A stretch of DNA of 64,000 bases from Clostridium prolinivorans (lineage in GTDB: Bacteria; Bacillota; Clostridia; Clostridiales; Clostridiaceae). The stretch is from NCBI RefSeq assembly GCF_004011155.1, contig NZ_RJWG01000001.1:187189-251188 (forward strand), in the 5' to 3' direction. The position numbers and the translations under genes are program-made. Positions 25,993-36,236 of the stretch are shown here, one piece after another. A model generated the notes under the pieces. It was not told where the DNA came from, ran no database searches, and saw nothing but the letters and a program-made list of their open reading frames with translations. Position 1 is the first letter of the stretch, and every line of letters starts with the position of its first letter.

Positions 25993-26421
25993 ATGTTTAT
26001 TGGGGAATATCAACATGCCATTGATAATAAAAATAGAATGATTATTCCCTCTAAATTTAGAGAATTTCTTGGTGAGAGGTTTGTACTTACTAAAGGTCTT
26101 GATGGATGTCTTTATGTTTATACCTTAGATGAATGGAAAATATTAGAGGATAAATTAAAAAAACTTCCACTTACTAATAAAGAGGCAAGAGCGTTTGTAC
26201 GGTTTTTCTTTTCAGGAGCGAATGAAATAGATGTTGATAAGCAAGGGAGAGCTTTAATACCTCAAAATCTTTTAGAATATGCAGGGATAAAAAAGGAAAT
26301 AGTAAGTATAGGTGTTTCTACTAGAATTGAAATTTGGAGCAAAGAAAAATGGGAAGAATATAATAACCAAAATATAAATTATGATGAAATAGCAGAAAAA
26401 ATGAATGAGCTTTTTATTTAA
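25993..26421 (+). CDS. mraZ: Transcriptional regulator MraZ
   Basis: AbrB-fold DNA-binding protein, first gene of the division and cell-wall cluster, which represses its own operon and affects rsmH dosage. Two SpoVT/AbrB-like repeats are seen: [23 protein letters not shown] (residues 2-24) and [26 protein letters not shown] (about 75-100), each with the D-x-x-x-R core. Length 142 aa is normal. The ATG follows GAGGTGG. Three MraZ repeats lie directly upstream. Confidence 0.97.
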   Translation: MFIGEYQHAIDNKNRMIIPSKFREFLGERFVLTKGLDGCLYVYTLDEWKILEDKLKKLPLTNKEARAFVRFFFSGANEIDVDKQGRALIPQNLLEYAGIKKEIVSIGVSTRIEIWSKEKWEEYNNQNINYDEIAEKMNELFI

Positions 26422-26443
26422 CATATTAAAAGGAGAATTAAAT

Positions 26444-27376
26444 ATGAACTTTAAACATGTATCAGTACTTCTTAATGAAACTATAAATGAATTAAATATA
26501 AAAGAAGATGGTGTTTATGTAGACTGTACATTAGGAGGTGCAGGACATTCTGAAAAAATTTTAAAAAAGCTTAGTAAAAGTGGTAAACTGATTGGAATAG
26601 ATCAAGATCAAGATGCATTGAAAGCTGCACAAAAAAGACTTTCTAATTATGATAATGTTGTTTTTGTACATGATAATTTTTTAAATATTAATTCTATATT
26701 AAACGAACTTAATATAGATAAAGTAGATGGAATATTGATGGATTTAGGGGTATCTTCTTATCAATTGGATGAAGCTGAAAGAGGATTTAGTTATATGAAA
26801 GATTCTTTTTTAGATATGAGAATGAATAGAGAATCTGAACTTTCTGCTTTTGATGTTGTAAATAGTTACAGTGAAGAAAAGCTTTATAAACTTATAAAAG
26901 ATTATGGTGAAGAGAAATTTGCAAAAAGAATAGCAAAATTTATTGTTGAAAAGAGAAAAGAAAAAGATATAAACACTACATTTGAATTAGTAGATATTAT
27001 AAAAAATGCTATTCCAGCTAAAGCTAGAAGAGAAGGCCCACATCCAGCTAAAAGAACATTTCAAGCAATAAGAATTGAGGTTAATAAAGAACTTGAAATT
27101 TTAGGGAAAGCTATAGAAGATTCTGTAGAAAGATTAAAAGTTGGTGGAAGAATTTCAATTATAACTTTTCATTCATTAGAAGATAGAATTGTAAAAAATA
27201 AATATAAAGAGTTAGAAAATCCTTGTATTTGTCCTAAAAATTTTCCTATATGTGTATGTGGGAAATCTCCTAAATTAAAGATAATTACAAGGAAACCAAT
27301 TGAGCCTTCAGAAGAAGAAATTTTAAATAATCCTAGAAGCAGAAGCGCTAAATTAAGAGTTGCAGAAAAAATTTAA
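26444..27376 (+). CDS. rsmH: 16S rRNA (cytosine-1402 N4) methyltransferase RsmH (MraW)
   Basis: SAM-dependent methyltransferase that modifies C1402 in the ribosomal P site. The ATG at 26444 is chosen: it follows AAAGGAGAA and gives the family start [14 protein letters not shown] and 310 aa; the frame runs back to 26405 inside mraZ without a ribosome site. The SAM motif [14 protein letters not shown] (about residue 26), [32 protein letters not shown] and a C-terminal [13 protein letters not shown] cysteine knuckle are all present. Confidence 0.97.
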   Translation: MNFKHVSVLLNETINELNIKEDGVYVDCTLGGAGHSEKILKKLSKSGKLIGIDQDQDALKAAQKRLSNYDNVVFVHDNFLNINSILNELNIDKVDGILMDLGVSSYQLDEAERGFSYMKDSFLDMRMNRESELSAFDVVNSYSEEKLYKLIKDYGEEKFAKRIAKFIVEKRKEKDINTTFELVDIIKNAIPAKARREGPHPAKRTFQAIRIEVNKELEILGKAIEDSVERLKVGGRISIITFHSLEDRIVKNKYKELENPCICPKNFPICVCGKSPKLKIITRKPIEPSEEEILNNPRSRSAKLRVAEKI

Positions 27377-27404
27377 GTTCTAATTTTAATATGGGGTGAA
27401 TAAA

Positions 27405-27905
27405 ATGATAATAATGGATGATAAAAATTTAATTAATGGTAACACGGCATTAAATCCTAAAAGAAAATCTTATTATCCTTCAAAAGAAGAGGAATATGAA
27501 AAACAAAAAAGAGAAAATGATAAAAGACGTAAGGCTTCAATAGAAAAAAGAGCTGAAAAGAAAGCTAAGATAATTAAATACATATTTGCTACTTTTATAA
27601 TAGGAGTTATACTAATATGCCGTTATTCTACTGTATATAAGTTACAAAAGAATCTTTTAGATGTAAAATATCAAATACATAACTTAAATATGGAAAATGA
27701 AAGTTTAAAAGTTCAGCTAATAAAAGCAAGCGATATGGAAAAAGTAGAAGAAATAGCTAAAACAAAGCTTAATATGGTTACTCCCGATAAAAATAATATA
27801 ATGTATGTAGAAAACACAAAAGATTATTTTGCAAAAGATACTAAAGAAAATGTAAAAAATAAAAATGAGGATTTAATTATAAAGATAAAGAATATGTTGT
27901 TTTAG
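27405..27905 (+). CDS. ftsL: Cell division protein FtsL-like
   Basis: Bitopic division protein expected to form the FtsL-DivIB-DivIC complex with its neighbours. It has a charged cytoplasmic N-terminus of about 55 residues, one membrane helix (IIKYIFATFIIGVILIC region), and an outside leucine-zipper-like coiled coil ending EEIAKTKLNMVTPDKNNIMYV, the FtsL/DivIC pattern. Primary sequence is weakly conserved, so position between rsmH and spoVD carries weight. I prefer ATG 27405, 6 bases past GGGGTG, over the GTG at 27396. Confidence 0.85.
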   Translation: MIIMDDKNLINGNTALNPKRKSYYPSKEEEYEKQKRENDKRRKASIEKRAEKKAKIIKYIFATFIIGVILICRYSTVYKLQKNLLDVKYQIHNLNMENESLKVQLIKASDMEKVEEIAKTKLNMVTPDKNNIMYVENTKDYFAKDTKENVKNKNEDLIIKIKNMLF

Positions 27906-27919
27906 TGGGGGTATATAAA

Positions 27920-30103
27920 TTGGCTAGAGAAAAATATAGGGACAAGGTTATCATAAAAAAAAGGATGCTAATTTCACTTGGCATACTTTTTCTTTTATTT
28001 TTTTTGTTATTTATTAGATTGTCCTATATAATGATAGTTCAATCGGAACATCTGACAAAACTAGCTAAAGAACAATGGACGAGTGACGTTAAAATTGACG
28101 CCAAAAGGGGAAAAATTCTTGACAGAAACGGAAAAGAGCTTGCTGTAAGTGCTAATGTTTATAGAGTAGATTTAGATATGAATACTTTAAGACAATATTT
28201 GGATGAAAGTGGACTTACAAGAGAAGAAATTGCTCCAAAACTTGCTGATGCTTTGAACAAAAATAATGAAGATGTATTAAAAATTTTATATAAAACACTT
28301 CCAGGTGGACTGCCTATGGCATCAGCTAATTTAGCAAGACGAATTGAAAAAGAAGAAGCTGATAAAGTGCAAAACTTAAATATTAGAGGAGTACAAGTTT
28401 CAGCAGATACAAAAAGATATTATCCATATGGGAATTTTTTATCTCATGTATTAGGCTTTGTAAGAAGTGATGGTGTAGGACTTACAGGAATTGAATTAAC
28501 TTATAATGATGTATTGGCTGGTATACCAGGAAGAATAATATCAGAAACAGATAATAAAAGTAAAGGACAGCCATATATTATATCTGAATTTACAAAGCCT
28601 GTAGATGGTAAAGATTTAGTTTTAACCATAGATCAAACGATACAGTATTTTTGCGAAAAAGCAGCAGAACAGGCATTAATTGATAATAAAGCTAAAGCTG
28701 TTACAATTATAGCTATGGATCCTAATAATGGAGAAATACTTGCAATGACAAATAAACCAGATTTTAATCTTAATGATCCTTGGGTAAAAGGTAAAACTCA
28801 AGATGAACTTCAAAAAATGTGGAGGAATAGGGCGGTTAGTGATACATTTGAACCAGGTTCAATATTTAAAGTAATAACTGCTTATGGAGCTATGGCAGAA
28901 AATTTAGTAAAAGAAGATGACCATTTTGTTTGCAATGGTAGTGCTAAAGTGTTAAATAGAACAATTCACTGTTGGAAAAGAACAGGGCATGGAGATCAAA
29001 ATTTTGTTGATATATTAAAAAATTCTTGTAATGTAGGGTTTATGGAACTTGGGAAAAGATTAGGTAAAGAAAATTTAAATAAATACATAAATTTATTTGG
29101 TTTCGGGCAAAAAACTGGCATTGATCTTCCAGGAGAAGCTAAAGGTATTATAAGGAAAACTTCCAATATAACCGATGTTGATTTAGCAACTATTTCTTTT
29201 GGGCAAAGTAATACAGTAACATCTGTTCAATATATAACTGCACTTAATGCAATTGCAAATGGAGGGAAGCTTATAACTCCTCATATTATGAAAGAAGTAG
29301 TACATTATGAAAATGATAAAAAAATAATTGACGAAAAATTTAAAAATTATAATGAAAGAAGTATATTAAAAGAAGATGTTACCAATACTTTAAGAGGATA
29401 TTTAGAAAAAGTTGTATCTGAAGGAGGAGGGAAAAATGCATTTATTCCAGGATATTATATAGCAGGCAAGACTGGGACAGCTCAGAAGGTAAACAGTGAA
29501 ACTAAAACATATGGAGCTGGAAAGTATATAGCATCTTTTGCGGGGATGGCTCCCGCAAACAAACCTAGAATAACTTTGTTTGTGTCTATTGATGAGCCGG
29601 ATCCTTCAAATTATTATGCAGGGCAAATAGCAGCTCCAGTTGCAAAACAAGTTTTTAATGATATTTTTAATTATCTTGCAATAGAAGCAGATGCATCAAA
29701 AGAAGAAATATCTCAAAGTATGCTTAAAGATATTATTATTCCTGAAATTAGAGGAATGAAAAAAAGTGATGGTATAAAAATTTTAAAAGAACTTAATCTT
29801 GATTATGATATAGATGATAAAGGTGATTATATTATAGATATGAATCCTAAACCTGGATATAGTGTTAAAGAAGGTAAGAAAATTGTGCTTTACACAGGAA
29901 CATCCTCAAACTATAATAAAGTAGTAACTATGCCTAATCTTATTGGTTATAATAAAGAAAAAGCTACTGAAATACTTAATAAATTAGGTATTAAAGCAAA
30001 ATTTACCGGAGAAGGTTTAGTTACAAACCAAAGTATAAGTGAAGGTGAAAATATAGAAAAAGGTACTACTTTATTGTTAGAATTAAATATTTTACCAGAT
30101 TAA
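27920..30103 (+). CDS. spoVD: Class B penicillin-binding protein SpoVD/FtsI with two PASTA domains
   Basis: Peptidoglycan transpeptidase anchored by one N-terminal helix. Catalytic motifs are S314-I-F-K (SxxK), S369-C-N (SxN) and K517-T-G; a dimerisation domain lies between helix and catalytic domain. Two PASTA domains end the protein (from PEIRGMKKSDG and MPNLIGYNKEKA), matching SpoVD, which makes spore cortex; in clostridia it may also serve division, since no separate FtsI is here. TTG at 27920, 7 bases after GTGGGGGTA, is preferred over GTG 27905 at the ftsL stop. Confidence 0.93.
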   Translation: MAREKYRDKVIIKKRMLISLGILFLLFFLLFIRLSYIMIVQSEHLTKLAKEQWTSDVKIDAKRGKILDRNGKELAVSANVYRVDLDMNTLRQYLDESGLTREEIAPKLADALNKNNEDVLKILYKTLPGGLPMASANLARRIEKEEADKVQNLNIRGVQVSADTKRYYPYGNFLSHVLGFVRSDGVGLTGIELTYNDVLAGIPGRIISETDNKSKGQPYIISEFTKPVDGKDLVLTIDQTIQYFCEKAAEQALIDNKAKAVTIIAMDPNNGEILAMTNKPDFNLNDPWVKGKTQDELQKMWRNRAVSDTFEPGSIFKVITAYGAMAENLVKEDDHFVCNGSAKVLNRTIHCWKRTGHGDQNFVDILKNSCNVGFMELGKRLGKENLNKYINLFGFGQKTGIDLPGEAKGIIRKTSNITDVDLATISFGQSNTVTSVQYITALNAIANGGKLITPHIMKEVVHYENDKKIIDEKFKNYNERSILKEDVTNTLRGYLEKVVSEGGGKNAFIPGYYIAGKTGTAQKVNSETKTYGAGKYIASFAGMAPANKPRITLFVSIDEPDPSNYYAGQIAAPVAKQVFNDIFNYLAIEADASKEEISQSMLKDIIIPEIRGMKKSDGIKILKELNLDYDIDDKGDYIIDMNPKPGYSVKEGKKIVLYTGTSSNYNKVVTMPNLIGYNKEKATEILNKLGIKAKFTGEGLVTNQSISEGENIEKGTTLLLELNILPD

Positions 30104-30117
30104 ATATACATAAGATT

Positions 30118-30197
30118 TTGGCATGCATATATTATTATATTCACTTAAAAAATTTTGAACTTAAAATTTAGTGAGTAATTATAATATTGCATGCCAA
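30118..30197. repeat. 80-nt imperfect palindrome between spoVD and murE
   Basis: TTGGCATGCA (30118-30127) pairs with TGCATGCCAA (30188-30197). Inside it, the AT-rich arms and a TCAC...GTGA stem (30141-30144 with 30171-30174) continue the pairing with bulges, so most of the segment can form one long hairpin. No T run follows. It may be an mRNA-processing or attenuation element, or a small palindromic insertion. Confidence 0.6.
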
Positions 30198-30246
30198 TAT
30201 TATGTATTTACTTAGTTAAAATAAATATAATTAGGAGAGTGTTAGT

Positions 30247-31698
30247 GTGAATTTACGTGAAGTTTTAAAAGGTATAAGTTATGATGTTATTTACGGTAAT
30301 TTAGATATTGAAATTAACAAAATTGAATATGATTCCAGAAAAGTTAAAAATAATGATATATTTTTTTGCATATCTGGGTTTAAAGTAGATGGACATGATT
30401 TTGTCAATAATGCAATTTTAAATGGTGCTTCAGTTATAATTTGTGAGAAAGACTTAAAAAAACTTAGTAATACTTCTGTTACTATTATTAAAGTTTTAGA
30501 TTCTAGGAAAGCATTAGCTATTGCGGCATCAAATTTTTATGGAGATTCGTGGAAAAAACTAAAATTAATAGGAGTTACAGGAACAAACGGTAAAACAACA
30601 TCTACATATATGATAAAAAGTATATTAGAACAAGCTGGTTTTAAAGTTGGATTAATAGGTACAATTGCAAATTATATAGGGAATAAAAAAATACAGTCTA
30701 ATAGAACAACACCAGAATCTTTAGAACTTCATAAATTATTTAAGGAAATGGCAGATGAAGGGGTAACACATTGTGTTATGGAGGTTTCTTCTCATTCTTT
30801 AGAATTAAACAGAGTATATGGATTAGAATTTGCAGAAGGCATGTTTACTAATTTAACTAGAGATCATCTTGATTTTCATAAAACTTTTGAAAATTATTAT
30901 AATGCAAAGCTTTTACTTTTTAAAAATAGTAAAACATCTATTATTAATATGGATGATGAATATGGTAAAAAAATATATAATGATATAAATACAAGTAAAG
31001 TTACATATGGAATTGAAAGTTTTACTGATATTAAAGCCCAAAATATTCATATAAATTCAAAAGGAATAGAGTTTGATATGTGCTATAAAGATAAAAATAT
31101 TCCTATAGAACTTAATATACCTGGTAAATACAATGTGTATAATGCATTAGGCAGTGCATCTGTTTGTTTAAATGAAGGAATATCAATTGAAAAAATAAAA
31201 GAAGGATTAAAAAATGTTTTTGTACCTGGAAGATGCGAAATAGTTACTAAAGGATATAATCTTGAATTTGATATTATTATAGATTATGCACATACTCCTG
31301 ATGGATTAGAAAATATATTAAAGACTGCAAGAGAGTTTACTAAAGGAAGAATTATTACAGTATTTGGTTGTGGTGGAGATAGAGATAAAACAAAAAGACC
31401 ATTAATGGGTAAAATTGCTGGAAATTTAAGTGATATTACAATAGTAACTTCTGATAATCCTAGAAGTGAAAATCCAAATGCTATAATAGAAGATATATTA
31501 AAAGGAATGGAAAGTGAAAATTATGTAGTTATTGAAAATAGAAGAGAAGCTATAGAAAATGCAATTAAAATAGCTAAAAAAGATGATGTTGTTATTATTG
31601 CTGGTAAAGGACATGAAAATTATCAAGAATTAAAAGATACAACTATACATTTTGATGAAAAAGAAATCATTGCAGATATAATAAAGGAGCTGTTTTAA
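30247..31698 (+). CDS. murE: UDP-MurNAc-tripeptide synthetase MurE
   Basis: Mur ligase that adds the third residue (usually meso-diaminopimelate in clostridia) to UDP-MurNAc-dipeptide in the cytoplasm. The ATP loop [12 protein letters not shown] (about residues 112-123), [26 protein letters not shown] and the substrate-selecting motif DNPRSENP are visible; DNPR is the diaminopimelate-type signature. Length 483 aa is normal. It starts with GTG after AGGAGAG and abuts murF. Confidence 0.97.
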   Translation: MNLREVLKGISYDVIYGNLDIEINKIEYDSRKVKNNDIFFCISGFKVDGHDFVNNAILNGASVIICEKDLKKLSNTSVTIIKVLDSRKALAIAASNFYGDSWKKLKLIGVTGTNGKTTSTYMIKSILEQAGFKVGLIGTIANYIGNKKIQSNRTTPESLELHKLFKEMADEGVTHCVMEVSSHSLELNRVYGLEFAEGMFTNLTRDHLDFHKTFENYYNAKLLLFKNSKTSIINMDDEYGKKIYNDINTSKVTYGIESFTDIKAQNIHINSKGIEFDMCYKDKNIPIELNIPGKYNVYNALGSASVCLNEGISIEKIKEGLKNVFVPGRCEIVTKGYNLEFDIIIDYAHTPDGLENILKTAREFTKGRIITVFGCGGDRDKTKRPLMGKIAGNLSDITIVTSDNPRSENPNAIIEDILKGMESENYVVIENRREAIENAIKIAKKDDVVIIAGKGHENYQELKDTTIHFDEKEIIADIIKELF

Positions 31699-33084
31699 AT
31701 GGAAACTCTAACTTTTAAAGAAATAATTGAAGCTGTAAATGGAGAATTGATTAAAGAAGGGCAAGAAACAATATATAAATCTATTAGTACTGATACAAGA
31801 ACAATATCTAAAGACAGCATTTTCATAGCTTTAAAAGGATTTAATTTTAATGGAAATAATTATGCGTTAGAAGCAAGCATTAAAGGGGCTAAAATATGTA
31901 TAATTGACGAAATTGCATTTAATAACATTTCAGATTTTAACAAAGATACTTTTATAATAAAAGTTAATAATACTAAAGAGGCTTTGCTTAATTTAGCTAA
32001 ATATTATAGAAATAAATTAAAAGTAAAAATAATTGGAATAACTGGTTCTACAGGTAAGACATCTACTAAGGATTTAGTAGCAGCAGCTTTAAGTAAAAGA
32101 TATAATGTTTTTAAAACAAAAGGAAATTTTAATAATGAAATAGGGTTGCCTTTAATGATTTTTAATATTGATAATACTTATGACATAGCTGTTTTAGAAA
32201 TGGGAATGAGTAATTTTGGGGAAATTCATAAATTAGCCGATGTAGCAAGACCAGATATAGGTATTATTACTAATATTGGAGTATCTCATATTGAATATTT
32301 AAAAACTAGGGAAAATATTTTAAAAGCTAAGCTAGAAATAACTGATTTTTTTACTAAGAATAATACATTAATAGTAAATGGAGATGATGATTTATTAAAT
32401 AAATTAAAATCTAATAGGTATAATTTACTTAAAGTTGGTATAGAAAATTATGATTGTTATTTTAGAGCATGTGATACTATAATTGGTGAAGAAAGCATAG
32501 AATTTAAAGTAGAAGAAAATAAAAATTTAATTAATAATATATTTAATATATGTATACCTGGGAAACATAATATTTTAAATTCTATGTTAGCTATAGCTTG
32601 TGCTAGAAAACTTAATTTAAGTTTTGAAGACATTATTGAAGGATTTAAAAATCTTGAAGTTACTTCTATGAGGCTTGATATAATAAAAGGAAATAAATTT
32701 ACAATAATAGATGATTCTTACAATGCTAGTCCTGATTCTATGAAAGCTGCATTAGATGTTCTTTCAAATTTAAAAGGAAATAAAAAAATTGCTGTACTTG
32801 GTACTATGAAAGAATTAGGAGATAAATCATTTGAATTTCATAAAGAAGTAGGAAAATATGCAAAACTAAAAAATATAGATTTATTAATTACAATAGGAGA
32901 ATATCAAAAGGCTTTTGAAGAAGGATTTAATGATATTAATAAATTTAAAGCATGCTCTAATAGTGAAGAAGCTTTTAATTATATTAAAAGTATTATAAAT
33001 TATAAAGATGTAATACTTATTAAAGCTTCTAGAACAATGAAATTTGAAACTATAGTTAATAAACTTAAGATGATTAATTGCTAA
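31699..33084 (+). CDS. murF: UDP-MurNAc-tripeptide:D-Ala-D-Ala ligase MurF
   Basis: Completes the cytoplasmic pentapeptide precursor by adding D-Ala-D-Ala. Mur ligase features: ATP loop GITGSTGKTSTKDL (about residues 113-126), VLEMGMSNFGEI, TNIGVSHIEYLKTRENI and DDSYNASPDSMKAAL. Length 461 aa fits. The ATG directly follows the murE stop, with AAGGAG inside the end of murE, so the two are likely coupled. Confidence 0.97.
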   Translation: METLTFKEIIEAVNGELIKEGQETIYKSISTDTRTISKDSIFIALKGFNFNGNNYALEASIKGAKICIIDEIAFNNISDFNKDTFIIKVNNTKEALLNLAKYYRNKLKVKIIGITGSTGKTSTKDLVAAALSKRYNVFKTKGNFNNEIGLPLMIFNIDNTYDIAVLEMGMSNFGEIHKLADVARPDIGIITNIGVSHIEYLKTRENILKAKLEITDFFTKNNTLIVNGDDDLLNKLKSNRYNLLKVGIENYDCYFRACDTIIGEESIEFKVEENKNLINNIFNICIPGKHNILNSMLAIACARKLNLSFEDIIEGFKNLEVTSMRLDIIKGNKFTIIDDSYNASPDSMKAALDVLSNLKGNKKIAVLGTMKELGDKSFEFHKEVGKYAKLKNIDLLITIGEYQKAFEEGFNDINKFKACSNSEEAFNYIKSIINYKDVILIKASRTMKFETIVNKLKMINC

Positions 33085-33099
33085 AGAGGGGATAGTGAA

Positions 33100-34065
33100 A
33101 TGTATAAACTTGTTTATTCTGTTTTAATTGCTTTTTTTATATCATTAATATTAGGGCCAATTTTTATACCTATTCTGCATAGACTCAAATTTGGACAGAA
33201 TATAAGAGAAGAAGGTCCTAAGAGTCATAGAAAAAAAGCAGGAACTCCTACAATGGGAGGATTAATATTTATATTTTCTTCATTCATAACTATGGCAATA
33301 TTGGTAAGGAAACCTAGTGATGAGGCTATGGTTGCACTTTATGCTTTTATAGCTTTTGGAATTATTGGTGCTATTGATGATATACTAAAAATAATACATA
33401 AGAAAAATTTAGGACTTAAATCAGGTCAAAAAATGATTTTACTTATAATAGTTTCAGTCATATTTGGATATTATGCTTCTAAAAATTTTATAGATGGAAC
33501 AGTAATTATAATACCATTTTTCCAAAAGAGTATAGATTTAGGGAAAGGTTATATACCTTTTATAATTTTATATTATGCAGCTACTACTAATGCAGTTAAT
33601 TTAACAGATGGATTAGATGGTTTAGCTACATCTGTAACTTTACTTGTTATGACTTTTTTTGCACTTTTAAGTTTTGGGTTAGGACATTATACACTTTCAA
33701 TTTTTTGTGGAGTTGTAGCTGGATCTTTACTTGGATTTTTAAGGTACAATGCATTCCCAGCTCAAATTTTTATGGGAGACACAGGCTCTTTAGCTTTAGG
33801 AGGAGCAATTGCTACAGTAGCTATGATATTAAAATTACCATTATTGGTTATAATAGTAGGTGGGATTTATGTAATAGAAACTTTTTCAGTAATACTTCAA
33901 GTAGCTTCTTTTAAACTTACTGGTAAAAGAATATTTAAAATGAGCCCACTTCATCATCACTTTGAACTTTCAGGATGGCATGAGACTAAAATAGTTTCTG
34001 TATTTTCAATAATAACTGTTATATTATGCCTTATTGCATTTTTATCTTTGCCAGCAATAAAATAA
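33100..34065 (+). CDS. mraY: Phospho-MurNAc-pentapeptide translocase MraY
   Basis: Integral membrane enzyme that transfers phospho-MurNAc-pentapeptide to undecaprenyl phosphate, giving lipid I. About ten membrane segments are visible; family motifs include [23 protein letters not shown] (the metal-binding Asp pair), [20 protein letters not shown] and SPLHHHFE. Length 321 aa is standard. It follows murF by 15 bases, and the next gene is spoVE/ftsW rather than murD. Confidence 0.98.
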   Translation: MYKLVYSVLIAFFISLILGPIFIPILHRLKFGQNIREEGPKSHRKKAGTPTMGGLIFIFSSFITMAILVRKPSDEAMVALYAFIAFGIIGAIDDILKIIHKKNLGLKSGQKMILLIIVSVIFGYYASKNFIDGTVIIIPFFQKSIDLGKGYIPFIILYYAATTNAVNLTDGLDGLATSVTLLVMTFFALLSFGLGHYTLSIFCGVVAGSLLGFLRYNAFPAQIFMGDTGSLALGGAIATVAMILKLPLLVIIVGGIYVIETFSVILQVASFKLTGKRIFKMSPLHHHFELSGWHETKIVSVFSIITVILCLIAFLSLPAIK

Positions 34066-34114
34066 TATTTAAAAATTGTCTTGTGTATCCTAATATAAGG
34101 AGGATATGTCCAAT

Positions 34115-35221
34115 ATGAAAAAATCTAATGCAAAAATGGACTCTATTGATTTTATATTATTTACATCAATTTCTTTACTTGTAGCTATTGGAATAGTAAT
34201 GGTATTTAGTGCTAGTTCTTATAGTGCATTCTTTGATCCTAAAATAAAAGATAGTATGTTTTATTTAAAAAGACAAAGTATTTCAGCAATTATAGGTGCT
34301 TGTGCTATGTTTATTATGATAAAATATGACTATCATAAATTAAAAAAATACACTTTATTAATTATGATTATTACATTTGTATTATTAGGACTTGTATATA
34401 TTTTCCCGCCGATAAATGGAGCTAGAAGATGGATACCTCTTCCAGTGCTTAATCTTCAGCCTTCAGAAATAGCAAAATATGTCATAGTTTTATATATGGC
34501 TAAAAGCTTGGAGGTAAAAGGAGAAAAAGTTAGAAGCTTTGTTTATGGGATACTTCCATATCTTATAGTTTCTGGGATTTATGCAATTATAATTCTTTTA
34601 GAACCTAATTTAAGTATTGCTACTGTTATTATGTTAGTTACTCTTATAATACTTTTTGTTGCTGGTGTAAAATGGATACATTTTTTTGGATTAATAGGGA
34701 GTGTTGGTACTTTAGGAGTAGTAGGAATTCTTATGGAAGATTTTAGAAGAGCCAGAGTTTTAAATTTTTTAGATCCTTGGAAAGATCCTAAAGGTACAGG
34801 TTATCAACTTATTCAATCGCTTCTTGCTTTAGGTTCAGGTGGAATAACCGGTGTAACATTAGGTAAATCAAGACAAAAAGCTTATTATATACCAGAGCCT
34901 CATACAGACTTTATTTTTTCTATAATAGGAGAAGAACTAGGCTTAGTTGGATGCACGATAATTATAATTTTATTTTTAATTTTAATATGGAGAGGGGTAG
35001 TAATAGCAATAAGAGCTAAAGATACATACGGTACTTTACTAGCTGTTGGAATTACTTCTGTAATAGCAGTTCAAGCAATTATTAATATAGCTGTTGTTAC
35101 AGGTTCTATGCCAGTTACAGGAGTTCCGCTTCCTTTTATTAGTTATGGAGGGTCTGCTCTTTTATTTAATCTAATGGCAATGGGCATACTTCTTAATATT
35201 TCAAGACAATGTAATAAGTAA
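34115..35221 (+). CDS. spoVE: SEDS-family peptidoglycan polymerase SpoVE/FtsW
   Basis: Ten-helix SEDS glycosyltransferase that polymerises lipid II with its partner class B PBP (SpoVD here). Motifs: GARRWIPLPVLNLQPSEIAK, LLEPNLSIATVIM, the RVLNFLDPWKDPKGTGYQ loop with the catalytic Asp, and PEPHTDFIFSIIGEELG; GVPLPFISYGGSALL ends the core. The start is uncertain: ATG 34106 is only 2 bases past AGGAGG, while ATG 34115 is 11 bases away, so I use the latter. A terminator follows immediately. Confidence 0.93.
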   Translation: MKKSNAKMDSIDFILFTSISLLVAIGIVMVFSASSYSAFFDPKIKDSMFYLKRQSISAIIGACAMFIMIKYDYHKLKKYTLLIMIITFVLLGLVYIFPPINGARRWIPLPVLNLQPSEIAKYVIVLYMAKSLEVKGEKVRSFVYGILPYLIVSGIYAIIILLEPNLSIATVIMLVTLIILFVAGVKWIHFFGLIGSVGTLGVVGILMEDFRRARVLNFLDPWKDPKGTGYQLIQSLLALGSGGITGVTLGKSRQKAYYIPEPHTDFIFSIIGEELGLVGCTIIIILFLILIWRGVVIAIRAKDTYGTLLAVGITSVIAVQAIINIAVVTGSMPVTGVPLPFISYGGSALLFNLMAMGILLNISRQCNK

Positions 35222-35251
35222 AAAAACACTGATTAAATTCAGTGTTTTTTT
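35221..35251 (+). terminator. Terminator after spoVE
   Basis: AAAAAACACTGA (35221-35232) pairs with TCAGTGTTTTTT (35239-35250) over a 6-base loop and ends in T7. It separates the peptidoglycan-precursor genes from divIB. Confidence 0.92.
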
Positions 35252-35394
35252 ATATAAAACTTATTTATATAAAACTTTAAATTCAAATTATTTTATTTAA
35301 TAAAAAATTAAGTAAAATGTAATGAATTTAAAGGAAATAAATGATATTATATATATGTGTAATTTTTATATAAAATATTAAGGTGTGAATTGTA

Positions 35395-36165
35395 TTGAGC
35401 GTAATTTTAAAAAATACTAATAATGAATTAATAATTAAAAGAAGAAGAAAAAAAGCAATAAAAAGAAATATTATCTTTTTTATTTTGCTTATTTCTATAA
35501 TTATTGTATTATGTTTAAAAATTCCTTATTTCGATGTATCCAATATAGTAGTTTCAAATAATAAAATAATTAATACAAATGAAATTTTAGATATAGCTAA
35601 AGTTAGCAAAGGTTCAAATATTTTCTATATGGATTTAAAAAAAATAGAAGGTAATATTTTAAAAAACCCTTATATATTAAAAGCTAATGTAAAAAGAAAA
35701 CTTCCAAATACCATTTACATAGCCGTAGAAGAAAGAGAGGCAGTTTTTTATATAAAATCTGAATCAAGATATTTAATTATAGATAATAAAGGGATAGTAC
35801 TTGAAGAAAAAGATGATATTAGCAATATGAATCTTACAAAACTTCTTGGATTTGAAGCTGAAGGGGCTAAAATTGGTGAAGCAATCCCTTGCGATGATAA
35901 TAGAAAAATTGAATTTATATCTTTAATTACAGATCTTATTATGACTAATAAAAGCAATATAAAAATAACAGCTGTTGATATAAGTGATATATTAGACATT
36001 AAAGTATATAGTAATAATATGAGTATTAAATTAGGTAGTAATAATGATGTTAAAAGTAAGCTTAATTTAGCTTTTAATATTATAAATGATAATAATTTAA
36101 TTAATTTAAAAGGATACGTAGATGTAAGATTTGAAAGCAATCCTTCTGTCTTTGTAGAAAAATGA
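35395..36165 (+). CDS. divIB: Cell division protein DivIB/FtsQ
   Basis: Bitopic septum protein: a basic N-terminus, one membrane helix (residues about 24-42), then a POTRA domain starting YFDVSNIVVSNNKIINTNEI and a beta domain with NPYILKANVKRKLPNTIYIAVEEREAVFYI, the FtsQ/DivIB signature. It partners FtsL and DivIC at the septum. TTG start 8 bases past AAGGTGTGA. It is separated from spoVE by a terminator, so it has its own promoter or depends on read-through. Confidence 0.92.
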   Translation: MSVILKNTNNELIIKRRRKKAIKRNIIFFILLISIIIVLCLKIPYFDVSNIVVSNNKIINTNEILDIAKVSKGSNIFYMDLKKIEGNILKNPYILKANVKRKLPNTIYIAVEEREAVFYIKSESRYLIIDNKGIVLEEKDDISNMNLTKLLGFEAEGAKIGEAIPCDDNRKIEFISLITDLIMTNKSNIKITAVDISDILDIKVYSNNMSIKLGSNNDVKSKLNLAFNIINDNNLINLKGYVDVRFESNPSVFVEK

Positions 36166-36236
36166 TATTTTTTATTATTATAAAATAAAAATTAATAGTT
36201 TTACTATGTGATTAATGCTCCAAGGGGGAATATCGT

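Noticed and set aside
33705-33914. 69-aa ORF on + overlapping mraY in another frame
   Set aside because: Out-of-frame shadow within a conserved membrane enzyme; no ribosome site.
35748-36140. 130-aa ORF on the - strand inside divIB
   Set aside because: Antisense shadow; Leu/Ser-rich low complexity, no ribosome site, and the + strand gene is well supported.
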